Origin: an uncultured Bacilli bacterium
GTDB lineage: Bacteria; Bacillota_I; Bacilli_A; RF39; UBA660
Direction of reading: 5' to 3'
NCBI GenBank assembly: GCA_910584655.1
Contig: CAJUBJ010000002.1
Location: 62,001-126,000 of the forward strand
DNA: 64,000 nt
Position numbers and translations under genes: made by a program
In this document: one piece after another, positions 54,731 to 62,603 of the stretch
How positions within the stretch are numbered: the first letter of the stretch is position 1
How the letters are laid out: the number at the start of each line of letters is the position of its first letter
Notes under the pieces: model-generated
Database searches by the model: none
What the model was told of the DNA's origin: nothing
Seen by the model: only the letters and a program-made list of their open reading frames with translations

Positions 54731-54752
54731 GAACTTACTTTATAGTAAGTTC
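54731..54752 (-). terminator. Terminator after the 20-codon ORF
   Basis: GAACTTAC (54731-54738) pairs perfectly with GTAAGTTC (54745-54752). The minus strand continues TTATTTTTT. Confidence 0.88.
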
Positions 54753-54783
54753 CACAAAAAAGTATAATCTATTTTTTTTAAGA

Positions 54784-54846
54784 TTATAAAAGAGATGTGA
54801 TTAACTCACTATAAAGATTTTTTACTTGTACTTTGCTGTTTTTCAA
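54784..54846 (-). CDS. Isolated 20-residue peptide gene
   Basis: The frame TTG-AAA-AAC... encodes MKNSKVQVKNLYSELITSLL and stops at 54784. It lies behind AAGGAGAGTGAT (about four bases after the GTGAT part). It has its own consensus promoter and a strong terminator, so the transcript would be only about 140 bases. It could be a signalling or regulatory peptide, or the transcript could be an sRNA with a chance ORF. The start codon TTG is less certain; a GTG three codons earlier is too close to the ribosome site. Confidence 0.5.
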   Translation of the reverse strand: MKNSKVQVKNLYSELITSLL

Positions 54847-54873
54847 ATTAATCACTCTCCTTTCAATAAAATT

Positions 54874-54902
54874 ATAATATTATATATATTGTTGTTTGTC
54901 AA
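54874..54902 (-). promoter_or_regulatory. Consensus promoter of the 20-codon gene
   Basis: TTGACA (54902-54897), exactly 17 bp, TATTAT (54879-54874) on the minus strand, directly after the stop of the last HExxH gene. Confidence 0.82.
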
Positions 54903-54903
54903 A

Positions 54904-55839
54904 TTAATGACAGAAATACTTTAAAAGTTTTTGGTCTTCGAAGCATGAATCGAAAGTTATTTCAAATTCATCTAGAATATCTTCTAGTTGCATATTTCCA
55001 TCAAAAACATTCTGGATACAATTTAAGATATATTTTCTTAGTGCAGGAGTTCCCTTTATATATTCAATGAATAAACTATAGGCTTTAGCAATAGATGTTG
55101 CGTATTTTCCACAACTTAATATTTCTTCTTCAGTGGCTTTTATATCATCAGTTCTTAAATAGTCCAAAAAATTTAAATCATTAAATAATTCTGATAGTCT
55201 TATTGTATCATTTATTTTCATTAAATCAGCTGAATAACTTTCATATATATTTAGAATTTCTAAAAATATTGATATAACTTCAGTATTATAATATTCTCTA
55301 ATACTTCCTTTTATGGATAAAGTTTGAGTATGAGCTAGCTCATGGACATAAGAACTTTCTGATAATTCTGATGTTACTCTTTGTAAATGAATTCCTCTAA
55401 ATGATACTTTCATATTTTCTAGATAATGGTCATCATTTATATAAGTAACATTTTCTACTACCATACATCCAGTTGCATCAGATGCACAAAATGATACTGG
55501 TAAAAGAAATGGAGATATGTAAAAACCTGTTACACCATTAATACTTAAACATGTATCTATATTATCAATATGATTTAAAACAAGATAATCTAAATGATTA
55601 AGATGATTTTTATAAAATATTTTATGTAATTTAAATTTACTTTTCATAAATTTTTTAGCATATTTTATTGTTTCTCTTTTAGAAACGGGATATATTTGAG
55701 GATTATCTATATTCTGCCATGAATCTGATATTTCATTACATGCAGATATTATTTTTGGAGATGGAATTAAAGTTTCTGGTAATTTATCATGTCCATGAAC
55801 TTTGATTTCAATTTTTTTACTAACAATATTATAATTCAT
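54904..55839 (-). CDS. HExxH zincin-like protein, fourth of a tandem family
   Basis: The 311-residue protein is the most divergent of four tandem paralogs. It keeps the motif SSYVHELAHTQ (His166, Glu167, His170), the following KGSIREYYNTEVISIFLEI and the C-terminal LEDILDEFEITFDSCFEDQKLLKYF. It has Cys-rich stretches in the middle (FCASDATGCMVVEN) that the others lack. No signal or membrane segment is seen, so it should be cytoplasmic. It is nine bases after the third paralog. A metallopeptidase role is inferred from the motif only. Confidence 0.75.
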   Translation of the reverse strand: MNYNIVSKKIEIKVHGHDKLPETLIPSPKIISACNEISDSWQNIDNPQIYPVSKRETIKYAKKFMKSKFKLHKIFYKNHLNHLDYLVLNHIDNIDTCLSINGVTGFYISPFLLPVSFCASDATGCMVVENVTYINDDHYLENMKVSFRGIHLQRVTSELSESSYVHELAHTQTLSIKGSIREYYNTEVISIFLEILNIYESYSADLMKINDTIRLSELFNDLNFLDYLRTDDIKATEEEILSCGKYATSIAKAYSLFIEYIKGTPALRKYILNCIQNVFDGNMQLEDILDEFEITFDSCFEDQKLLKYFCH

Positions 55840-55848
55840 TATTTACTC

Positions 55849-56721
55849 CTATCTATTAAAATACTTTAGTAGTTTCTTTTCATCTTTACTACTTTCTAAT
55901 GTAACTTCATATTTCTTTAGCATTTCTTCTAGAGTTAGATATCCATCAAAAACACATTGAATATCATCTAATATTTCATTTTTTATTTTTTCATTACTAT
56001 AATAGAATGTGATAAATAAATTGTATGCTTTTAATATTGATACGGCATATTTAGAATCTTCTAGTAATTCATCTCTTGTCATTGATGAAGTTCCATTTCT
56101 AAAATTAATTAAATCTTCAAATATAAGGTTCAGTTCACAAACTCTACGTGAATCAGTTAGTCTTAATAATCTTTCGTCACCACCCAATATCATATAATGA
56201 AACAATTCATTAAAGATACTTAGTATTTCGGCATTGTAATAGTTTCTTATACTTCCTTTTATGCTGTCTACTTGTGTATGTGTAAGTTCATGAACGTATG
56301 TAGCTGATGAACATTCAGTTACTACTTTATTAAGTTCTATACCTCTAAAGATTACTTTTGGCTTTTTACCATGTGTTATTTCTTCTATAGTTGCTCCATC
56401 AAATATAGTTTCATCGCTTATAGTTGGTATTATTGGCAATTTATAGGGATGTCTATTTATAATGGTATGAAAATTTATATTACCTATTTTTTTAAAAAAT
56501 AAGTATGGAACATTATGGAGATTATAATAGTAATCTAGAAATTGCTTGGCATCATATAAGGAATCTCTTAATTTCATGCGTGATACACCATAATCTGTTT
56601 GAACAAATTCTAGTTCTTCTAATTTATTAACTGTTTTTATTATATTAGAATCGGGGATATAAATTTTAGGATTAGGTCTGTAGCCCCTTTTTATTATTTC
56701 TTCATCTTTAGTTATACTCAT
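55849..56721 (-). CDS. HExxH zincin-like protein, third of a tandem family
   Basis: The 290-residue protein has PNPKIYIPDSNI near the N-terminus and SSATYVHELTHTQ (His144, Glu145, His148). KGSIRNYYNAEILSIFNEL follows, with Glu 17 and 24 residues after the second His as possible third ligands. The C-terminus is LEEMLKKYEVTLESSKDEKKLLKYFNR. It is cytoplasmic by sequence. Eight bases separate it from the upstream paralog. AGGTGA precedes the ATG. Confidence 0.78.
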   Translation of the reverse strand: MSITKDEEIIKRGYRPNPKIYIPDSNIIKTVNKLEELEFVQTDYGVSRMKLRDSLYDAKQFLDYYYNLHNVPYLFFKKIGNINFHTIINRHPYKLPIIPTISDETIFDGATIEEITHGKKPKVIFRGIELNKVVTECSSATYVHELTHTQVDSIKGSIRNYYNAEILSIFNELFHYMILGGDERLLRLTDSRRVCELNLIFEDLINFRNGTSSMTRDELLEDSKYAVSILKAYNLFITFYYSNEKIKNEILDDIQCVFDGYLTLEEMLKKYEVTLESSKDEKKLLKYFNR

Positions 56722-56729
56722 AATTTCAC

Positions 56730-57581
56730 CTATCTATAAAAATATTTTTTTAATTTTTTTTCATCTTGACTATTTTCATATGTAATTTCATATTTTTTTA
56801 ATAAATCTTCTAAAGTTATATTACCTTTAAACACTTCATTTACACTATCTAAAATTTCTTTTTTTAGTTCTGTTGTTCCATAATAATATAAATAAAATAA
56901 ATTGTATGCCTTAAGGCCAGAATTTAAATATTTAAAATCTTCAAATAGTATTTCTTCTTGTGTTCGTGGTGTAGATAGTAATCGTTCACTAACAGTTAAC
57001 ATTTCTAAAATTCTTCTTGAATCATTTATTCTTAATAGATTTTCTGTTTGATCAATTGAATGTGAATGAACTAATTCTAAAAATATACTAAGAAGCTCTG
57101 CATCATAATAGTTACTAAGACAACCTGACAAACTATCTATTTGTGTATGTGTAAGTTCATGAACATACGTTGCTGATGTAAGCTCAGTTATAATTCTGTT
57201 TAAGTAAATAGTTTGAAAAATTATCTTATCCGAATCTTTAGGAAAGTATTCATAAAGACTTCCAGTAAAAATATCTTTACTATCGATATATGTTAATGGA
57301 ATTTTATAAGGATTTGTAGGGTGGATAAATAATAAACTTTTTCCACATACTTTAAATTCTTTACTTGTTAAAACACTATGTAATTTAAAATTTGAATCAA
57401 AGAAATTTTTTACTCTAGAAATAGCTTCTTCCTTTTCTAACTTATGTACTTTATAATGAGTACTAGCTATTTCACTATTTTCTAGTTCACATAGTGTTTT
57501 CATAAGAGAAGAATTTGGCATTATTATTTCAGGTATTACCAAGCTTCTTTTTATTATTTCTTCTCTTTTTGATAATGACAT
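56730..57581 (-). CDS. HExxH zincin-like protein, second of a tandem family
   Basis: The 283-residue protein has SATYVHELTHTQ (His141, Glu142, His145), GCLSNYYDAELLSIFLELV and the C-terminus LEDLLKKYEITYENSQDEKKLKKYFYR. N-terminal IPEIIMPNSSLMKTL corresponds to the NPKIxIP block of the others. GGTGAT lies four bases before the ATG. It is presumably translated from the same transcript as its neighbours. Confidence 0.78.
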   Translation of the reverse strand: MSLSKREEIIKRSLVIPEIIMPNSSLMKTLCELENSEIASTHYKVHKLEKEEAISRVKNFFDSNFKLHSVLTSKEFKVCGKSLLFIHPTNPYKIPLTYIDSKDIFTGSLYEYFPKDSDKIIFQTIYLNRIITELTSATYVHELTHTQIDSLSGCLSNYYDAELLSIFLELVHSHSIDQTENLLRINDSRRILEMLTVSERLLSTPRTQEEILFEDFKYLNSGLKAYNLFYLYYYGTTELKKEILDSVNEVFKGNITLEDLLKKYEITYENSQDEKKLKKYFYR

Positions 57582-57592
57582 ATTATCACCTA

Positions 57593-58450
57593 CTATCTAC
57601 TTAAGTATTTTGTTAATGTTTTTTCATCTTGACTATTTTCCAATGAAATATCAAGAATATCTAGTATTTCTTCTAATGTTATTTCTCCATCAATTACTCT
57701 TTGAAGACTTTTAATAATATATTTTCTTTCAGTTTCGTTACTATAATAGTATCTAATAAATAAGTTATAAGCTTTTAAAATTGATTCTAAGTAACAACTT
57801 CCTTCTAATAATACATTTTTAATTCCATCATCGCTTGTATTATGATACTTGTTCAATTCATTAATAACAATAGGTATTTCATTTAATCTCCTAGTATCAT
57901 GTTCTCTTAGTAATGATTCATTATCTTTTGTATAAAACGCTTGTAGTAATTCATTGAATACACTTAAGAATTCTGTATTATAGTATTCTCTAATTAATCC
58001 TCTCATGTGATTTAATTGTGTATGAGTTATTTCATGAGTATAAGATAAGGAAGATATTTGAGTTATATTTTCAGAAAGTTCAATCGATCTAAAAGATAAA
58101 TTTATTTTTTCTCCAACACTTATTGTTTCTCTTAAGCAACCATAAAAGTCATCTTCACCTTTTAATTTTCTAATTGGTAATTTAAAAGGATTTATTTCTC
58201 CTGATAAAGAAAAATGAAGTGCAAATTTTTGATATTCAATTTCACATGGGACAAAGTGTAAATCATAATAAGTATTTAAAAATTCTTTGCTTGCTTTTAA
58301 GATATTCCTTAGCTTTTCTCTTTTTAGTGTTTTTTCTTCTAAATGAAGAGATTCTATATAAAAACCAATAGTTACTATTTCTTTTGATGGAATAATTATT
58401 TTAGGATTAGGATTACATCCACGATATTTTATTTCATCTTGAATTAACAT
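57593..58450 (-). CDS. HExxH zincin-like protein, first of a tandem family
   Basis: The start is the ATG at 58450 (MLIQDEIKYRG), because the ATG at 58456 abuts AAAGGTGGG. The 285-residue protein has NPNPKIIIPSKEI, SSLSYTHEITHTQ (His139, Glu140, His143), GLIREYYNTEFLSVFNELLQ and LEEILDILDISLENSQDEKTLTKYLSR. It heads the four-gene operon behind its own promoter. No family is recognised. HExxH alone can occur by chance, but its conservation in all four copies supports a zinc site. Confidence 0.78.
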   Translation of the reverse strand: MLIQDEIKYRGCNPNPKIIIPSKEIVTIGFYIESLHLEEKTLKREKLRNILKASKEFLNTYYDLHFVPCEIEYQKFALHFSLSGEINPFKLPIRKLKGEDDFYGCLRETISVGEKINLSFRSIELSENITQISSLSYTHEITHTQLNHMRGLIREYYNTEFLSVFNELLQAFYTKDNESLLREHDTRRLNEIPIVINELNKYHNTSDDGIKNVLLEGSCYLESILKAYNLFIRYYYSNETERKYIIKSLQRVIDGEITLEEILDILDISLENSQDEKTLTKYLSR

Positions 58451-58474
58451 ATACATCCCACCTTTTGAATGTTT

Positions 58475-58503
58475 ATTATACTTGATTTTTCTTTTGTTTT
58501 AAA
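58475..58503 (-). promoter_or_regulatory. Promoter of the tandem HExxH operon
   Basis: TTTAAA (58503-58498), 17-bp spacer, TATAAT (58480-58475) on the minus strand, right after the terminator of the previous gene. Confidence 0.65.
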
Positions 58504-58508
58504 GAAAA

Positions 58509-58530
58509 AATATTAACTTGCGTTAATATT
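58509..58530 (-). terminator. Terminator after the YhhN-like gene
   Basis: AATATTAAC (58509-58517) pairs with GTTAATATT (58522-58530), loop TTGC, with T-run. Confidence 0.85.
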
Positions 58531-59160
58531 CTTAATTTTAGTAATTGAATATGATATTATAACTTGAAATGAAATATAAGCTGTCCATTCTATAGTAAAA
58601 AATATTTTTTCCAAAAGAGGAAGAATGTTATATTCTTGTAGACATGATACTAAGAAGACATTTGTATCACATACTGCTAAAAAGATGAAACCTATTAAAA
58701 TTAGCAATGTTTTCTTGGTATGTTCTTGATAATTTAGAGTTGAGTATAGGTTGCGAGCAAATATAACAAAGTAAATTACTCCTTCTATTATTAAACTACT
58801 ATGTCCTAAAAGTAAACATGTTATTAATACTAATAAGGCTATGTAAATCAAATATGAAATTTTTACTTTTTCATTATTAAAATAATAGAAATATATTAGT
58901 TGAATTAAAAGGAATGAATATATACCATAAACATTATTGATATATATTAAAAATATATCTCCTAAAACTGCAATAAGTAATGCTAAGTATAAAAGTTTGT
59001 CTTGCTTGCTTATTATTTTTTTATTAGCAAACATATAAATCGCAGTAAAGAATATTGGTAAAAATGTCAATAAATCTAGGACTGATTGATTATGTAAAAG
59101 CCATTTATAAATTATTAGTAAAATAAGTAATAGTGCTTCAACTAATGTATAAGCATGCAT
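58513..59160 (-). CDS. YhhN/TMEM86-like membrane protein (lysoplasmalogenase family)
   Basis: The 215-residue protein has about eight helices. The segments LALLIAVLGDIFLIYINNVYGIYSF and FIFLAVCDTNVFLVSC hold the two conserved acidic positions of the YhhN family (GD and SD, here CD). Members hydrolyse the vinyl ether of lysoplasmalogens, lipids found in anaerobes. The match is to the pattern only. AGAGGTGA precedes the ATG. Confidence 0.55.
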   Translation of the reverse strand: MHAYTLVEALLLILLIIYKWLLHNQSVLDLLTFLPIFFTAIYMFANKKIISKQDKLLYLALLIAVLGDIFLIYINNVYGIYSFLLIQLIYFYYFNNEKVKISYLIYIALLVLITCLLLGHSSLIIEGVIYFVIFARNLYSTLNYQEHTKKTLLILIGFIFLAVCDTNVFLVSCLQEYNILPLLEKIFFTIEWTAYISFQVIISYSITKIKNINAS

Positions 59161-59180
59161 TAATTCACCTCTTTTATTAT

Positions 59181-59753
59181 TTAATTTCTAGGAGTTATAT
59201 CTGTTCCTAATTCGAGAATATTATCTATAAATTCATTAAAGTTTGAATTATTCTTTGGTTTATCATATTCCCAAATATGAAGATGACTTATTTCCTCATC
59301 TGTAACTACATTATATTTTTTATTAGATTCAATGTGTCTTTTCATCTTATATTTTAGTGCATCTTCAAGTGTATTAAATTTATGTATTCCCCTATCATAA
59401 TAGTCAGAATGTTCAAATAAACACCATTTATTATTTTCTTCATATATAAGAAAAGTATGTGTTGAATAATCGTTTGGATAGTCAAATAAGAACATAATAT
59501 AGTATGTTTTGAAGTTATAATTATGTTTAGTAAACCAATCACGTTCTAATTCTACTTGATCAAAACAATGCCCATATCCAACTTCAATTAGTCTTTCTGG
59601 ACTTGATAAATGCCATTTTGTTATTACGTTTTTTTCAAATTCTTCTTCATTCCAAGAGCCATATTTATAATTATCATTATCAACAAAACCATATTCGATT
59701 GAGTCCATAAATATTAATAATTCATCTGGATTTTTTACTTCTTTATAATTCAT
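59181..59753 (-). CDS. Transglutaminase/papain-like fold protein
   Basis: The start is ATG 59753 (MNYKEVKNPDE), after AGGAATT; this leaves an eight-base gap to the upstream gene. The 190-residue protein has VGYGHCFDQVELERDWF, STHTFLIYEENNKWCLFEHSDYY and LEDALKYKM. Cys-His-Asp/Glu in this order fits a small transglutaminase-like catalytic core. It is cytoplasmic. It could act on a small amide or as an inactive binding protein. It is in an operon with the MBL-fold gene. Confidence 0.68.
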   Translation of the reverse strand: MNYKEVKNPDELLIFMDSIEYGFVDNDNYKYGSWNEEEFEKNVITKWHLSSPERLIEVGYGHCFDQVELERDWFTKHNYNFKTYYIMFLFDYPNDYSTHTFLIYEENNKWCLFEHSDYYDRGIHKFNTLEDALKYKMKRHIESNKKYNVVTDEEISHLHIWEYDKPKNNSNFNEFIDNILELGTDITPRN

Positions 59754-59761
59754 AATAATTC

Positions 59762-60394
59762 CTACTCTTCTATTTTTATGAGACACTCTATTTCTTTATT
59801 CAGTAAAGATTGAAATATTTTTTCATCTTCTTTTGTACCAACTATTGTAATGTAATGAGTTGGTATTACGGTTTTGGGTTTTATTGTATTTACTAACTCT
59901 GCTGCTTCTTTTGAAGTCATTGTATATGTGCCACCAATTGGAACAAGAGCTATATCACATTTAACTTTCTTATTATCTTCTGTAATATCTGTATCTCCTG
60001 CTACATAGATTCTTTCGTTTTCTAAAGTAATAATATATCCAACCCAATTATTAGCTTTAGGATGAAATTGCTTATTAGTATTATAACTTTTTATTGTTTC
60101 TAATTTAATATTTTCTATTTCATATTCAGTATCTGGGATTACACCAATAATACTATCACTTTTAAAATCTCTTAGTGCTATAGGAGCCATTTGGTCTGGG
60201 ATAATTATTTTAGTTTTAGATGACATTATATTTCTAATTGAATTAACATCATAATGATCATAGTGATCATGAGTTATAAATATTAAGTCTGCATCATGTA
60301 ACTCTTCTGTTATTTGATATGGGTCAAAATAAATAATTTTTTCTCCGTTTATTTTTATACTACTTTGGCAATTTACAGATATATGTTCTTTCAT
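59762..60394 (-). CDS. Metallo-beta-lactamase-fold hydrolase (UlaG-like)
   Basis: The 210-residue protein has the zinc motif THDHYDHYD, a late AGDTDITED and PTHYITIVG, with the conserved Gly/Ser pattern of the UlaG-like branch (NCQSSIKINGEKIIYFDPY). These enzymes hydrolyse phosphodiesters or lactones of small substrates; the substrate is unknown. It starts in the TAATG overlap with the upstream zinc-ribbon gene. Confidence 0.88.
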   Translation of the reverse strand: MKEHISVNCQSSIKINGEKIIYFDPYQITEELHDADLIFITHDHYDHYDVNSIRNIMSSKTKIIIPDQMAPIALRDFKSDSIIGVIPDTEYEIENIKLETIKSYNTNKQFHPKANNWVGYIITLENERIYVAGDTDITEDNKKVKCDIALVPIGGTYTMTSKEAAELVNTIKPKTVIPTHYITIVGTKEDEKIFQSLLNKEIECLIKIEE

Positions 60395-60864
60395 TACTTT
60401 TCAACCTTTCTAGATTTTTTTATTACTTCAACTTGTATTTTTTCTTCTTGTTTTTTTCTTATGGTAAATAAAGTTACACGATTGTGGCAATTTGGACATT
60501 TAGCATGATTTATTCCTCGTTTATTGGGTAGAGGTAGTTTTAAAGTTGTCTTACACTTTAGGCATTTTTTGTAAACATAATTTTTTCTATCTTTAAAATT
60601 TCTTATTACATTTGTAAATGGCTTAAATAGCATTTTTTTAATTCTTAAATATTTTTGATTTTCTTCGTATCTTTTTGCTTTGTTTTTAGAAGTAATACGA
60701 AATATTAATAAAATTAGTATTAAAAATTTTAGAATATCAAGGTAGAACGTTCTAATAAAAATAGTTATTATGACCAAAAATAGTAAAAGAACAATTAATA
60801 ATCTATTAAAATCATCTATTAAATTATTTATAATTGATTTAATAAAATCTTTTTTATTAAACAT
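60394..60864 (-). CDS. Small membrane protein with C-terminal zinc ribbon
   Basis: The 156-residue protein has two close hydrophobic helices (LLIVLLLFLVIITIFI, LKFLILILLIF). A basic stretch, a zinc ribbon (KKCLKCKTTLKL, HAKCPNCHNRV) and a charged tail ending KKSRKVEK follow. Such proteins are common in clostridia beside unrelated metabolic genes; their role is unknown. It is coupled to its neighbours by stop-start overlaps at both ends. Confidence 0.78.
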   Translation of the reverse strand: MFNKKDFIKSIINNLIDDFNRLLIVLLLFLVIITIFIRTFYLDILKFLILILLIFRITSKNKAKRYEENQKYLRIKKMLFKPFTNVIRNFKDRKNYVYKKCLKCKTTLKLPLPNKRGINHAKCPNCHNRVTLFTIRKKQEEKIQVEVIKKSRKVEK

Positions 60865-61700
60865 TATTTATCACTCCAATCATGTTTAGAATCGAAACCA
60901 TTGTTTTGTTCCCATTCCTCATGTTTTTGTCGAGCATTTCTTACTGCTTCATTTTTTTCTATGTGACATGAACTGGCACCTTCTGTTACAAAAAAATATT
61001 CTAGGTTAAATGTGTCAGCTAGTTTTCTTACTTCTTCACATAGTTTTCTTACCCTATTTAATTCATATGTTTCAGAATCAATTTTATTTATTTCATAATA
61101 TTTTTTTATAAATAGTTCTTTGTCTTTTAAATAAATATTTAATTCATCTAAAAAATTTTGATATTCTGAGTCATCAAAATACATTTTTTCTCTGGCATAA
61201 CCATTAGGACCAAATTTATTCATTAAAACTTCATATGCTCTATCTATTAAATCTTCTAAAGTTAAATAGTATTCCTTTTTCAATTTGTAAGCGAAAGTTC
61301 TTTTGAATGGTTGCTCAAGCAATGTATTTCTATCTGCAGATGAAACGATTTTTCCATAGATACTACGTGGTTCATTAGAACTTGAAGCACGATGATCTTC
61401 AACAGCTTCACTCATTATTTTTATTTGTTCATCATTAAAAAATTTTTTTAAATTAATATCATTCATTAAATATTGGGCAGAAAGATGTTCGTGTTCCTCA
61501 CGACTTACATGAATACAAATATCGTGGTAAGCAGCAATTGTATAAACCATATCAAGATTGATATTCTCTACTTCATTAGCAAACTTTAAACTTCTTCTAA
61601 TAACATATTTAATGTGGGATAGATTATGTCCTTCATCATTTTGTTTGTAATTCGGTAATATTTCTTCTTCTATATATTTTTTTAAACTTTCTGTAATCAT
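60864..61700 (-). CDS. HD-domain phosphohydrolase with an extra C-terminal domain
   Basis: The 278-residue protein has an HD core: EGHNLSHIKYV, AAYHDICIHV, EAVEDHRAS and VSSADRNTL, the full H-HD-D set. After residue 205 comes a distinct segment, EVRKLADTFNLEYFFVTEGASS, with the tail EWEQNNGFDSKHDWSDK. This resembles a module seen fused to other proteins in gut Firmicutes. The HD part would dephosphorylate a nucleotide. AGGAG precedes the ATG. Confidence 0.82.
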   Translation of the reverse strand: MITESLKKYIEEEILPNYKQNDEGHNLSHIKYVIRRSLKFANEVENINLDMVYTIAAYHDICIHVSREEHEHLSAQYLMNDINLKKFFNDEQIKIMSEAVEDHRASSSNEPRSIYGKIVSSADRNTLLEQPFKRTFAYKLKKEYYLTLEDLIDRAYEVLMNKFGPNGYAREKMYFDDSEYQNFLDELNIYLKDKELFIKKYYEINKIDSETYELNRVRKLCEEVRKLADTFNLEYFFVTEGASSCHIEKNEAVRNARQKHEEWEQNNGFDSKHDWSDK

Positions 61701-61748
61701 TTTATTTCTCCTAAACTTATTATATTATAATGTATTTTAAATATTAAA

Positions 61749-61779
61749 AAAAGACCTTTGACATATTACTTGGTCTTTT
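61749..61779 (-). terminator. Terminator after the DUF4186 gene
   Basis: AAAAGACC (61749-61756) pairs with GGTCTTTT (61772-61779), loop 15, then T-run on the minus strand. Confidence 0.75.
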
Positions 61780-62146
61780 CATAGTCTCTTTTAATCCACT
61801 CCATTATAAGCTCAACGACATAATTTTTTTGATTATCAGTCAATTCTGTTCCTTTTTTTATATGATGCCATTTTTCTAAACAACTACGACAACAGGTAGC
61901 TGTTGCATGACGTGCTACAAAAACTGGATGATTATGTGTTGGTGTTTGCGAACCATCGTTAGGAATAAAAGAAGGGACAAGATTTTTGTTAATAAAATCA
62001 TATGCATGCTCTTTTATTTTTTCTAAACCTTTTTCATCTATATAAGTAATTTCTTTTTTGTGTAGATGAAATCTTGATCTAAATTTACTTTTACTTAGTT
62101 CGTTTAATTTAGTATCAATTATTTTCTTGGCTTTTAGATTAAGCAT
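61766..62146 (-). CDS. DUF4186 protein
   Basis: The 126-residue protein matches the DUF4186 pattern closely: RSRFHLHKKEITYIDEKG, HAYDFINKNLVPSFIPNDGSQTPTHNHPVFVARHATATCCRSCLEKWH. The HATATCCRSCLEKWH segment, with three Cys and flanking His, is the conserved core and looks like a metal site. The function is unknown. The ribosome site is weak (AGAGAAA). It follows the desulfoferrodoxin gene by 27 bases. Confidence 0.88.
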   Translation of the reverse strand: MLNLKAKKIIDTKLNELSKSKFRSRFHLHKKEITYIDEKGLEKIKEHAYDFINKNLVPSFIPNDGSQTPTHNHPVFVARHATATCCRSCLEKWHHIKKGTELTDNQKNYVVELIMEWIKRDYEKTK

Positions 62147-62173
62147 TTTCTCTGTACTCTTATAAAAATCTTA

Positions 62174-62539
62174 TTATAGTTCAGTTACCCATAAGCCATG
62201 AAGATTACAATATGCGTAGATTTTCATACCTTTTTCATAATCAAAATACACTTCAGGTTCTTCTTCTGGTTTTAAGAAATATTTAACTACTGAATCTTTA
62301 TATTCAGCAACTATATATTCTATATAATGTTTTTCTTCCATTGGGTGCTTAACTTCTCCAATACTTACAATTACCATATCATCCTCAATATGACAAAATG
62401 GAACATGCTTTTCTTTAGCAGCATCTGTAGTATTAGCTACTATCTCTTTCATATTTACGCCACAACATGTGAAGTTTTGATTTTTACCCTCTATTAATTT
62501 TATAATATTTCCACACTTTTCACATTTAAATAATTTCAT
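62174..62539 (-). CDS. dfx: Desulfoferrodoxin / superoxide reductase
   Basis: The 121-residue two-iron protein reduces superoxide to peroxide without making oxygen, a mark of anaerobes. The desulforedoxin domain has CEKCGN and TCCG. The neelaredoxin domain has EKHVPFCH, KHPMEEKHYIEYI and AYCNLHGLW, supplying the four His and one Cys of the catalytic Fe site plus the Glu/Lys EKHVP loop. GGAGGT precedes the ATG. Confidence 0.95.
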   Translation of the reverse strand: MKLFKCEKCGNIIKLIEGKNQNFTCCGVNMKEIVANTTDAAKEKHVPFCHIEDDMVIVSIGEVKHPMEEKHYIEYIVAEYKDSVVKYFLKPEEEPEVYFDYEKGMKIYAYCNLHGLWVTEL

Positions 62540-62574
62540 TTCTATACCTCCATAAATATTTTATCACATTTGAA

Positions 62575-62603
62575 AAAGATACAAATTATTTTTTTGTATC
62601 TTT
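62575..62603 (-). terminator. Terminator after the CDF transporter
   Basis: AAAGATACAAA (62575-62585) pairs perfectly with TTTGTATCTTT (62593-62603), overlapping the stop. Confidence 0.85.

Noticed and set aside
59354..59542. Minus-strand open frame inside the transglutaminase-like gene
   Set aside because: It lies in another frame of a well-supported gene and has no ribosome site or domain.
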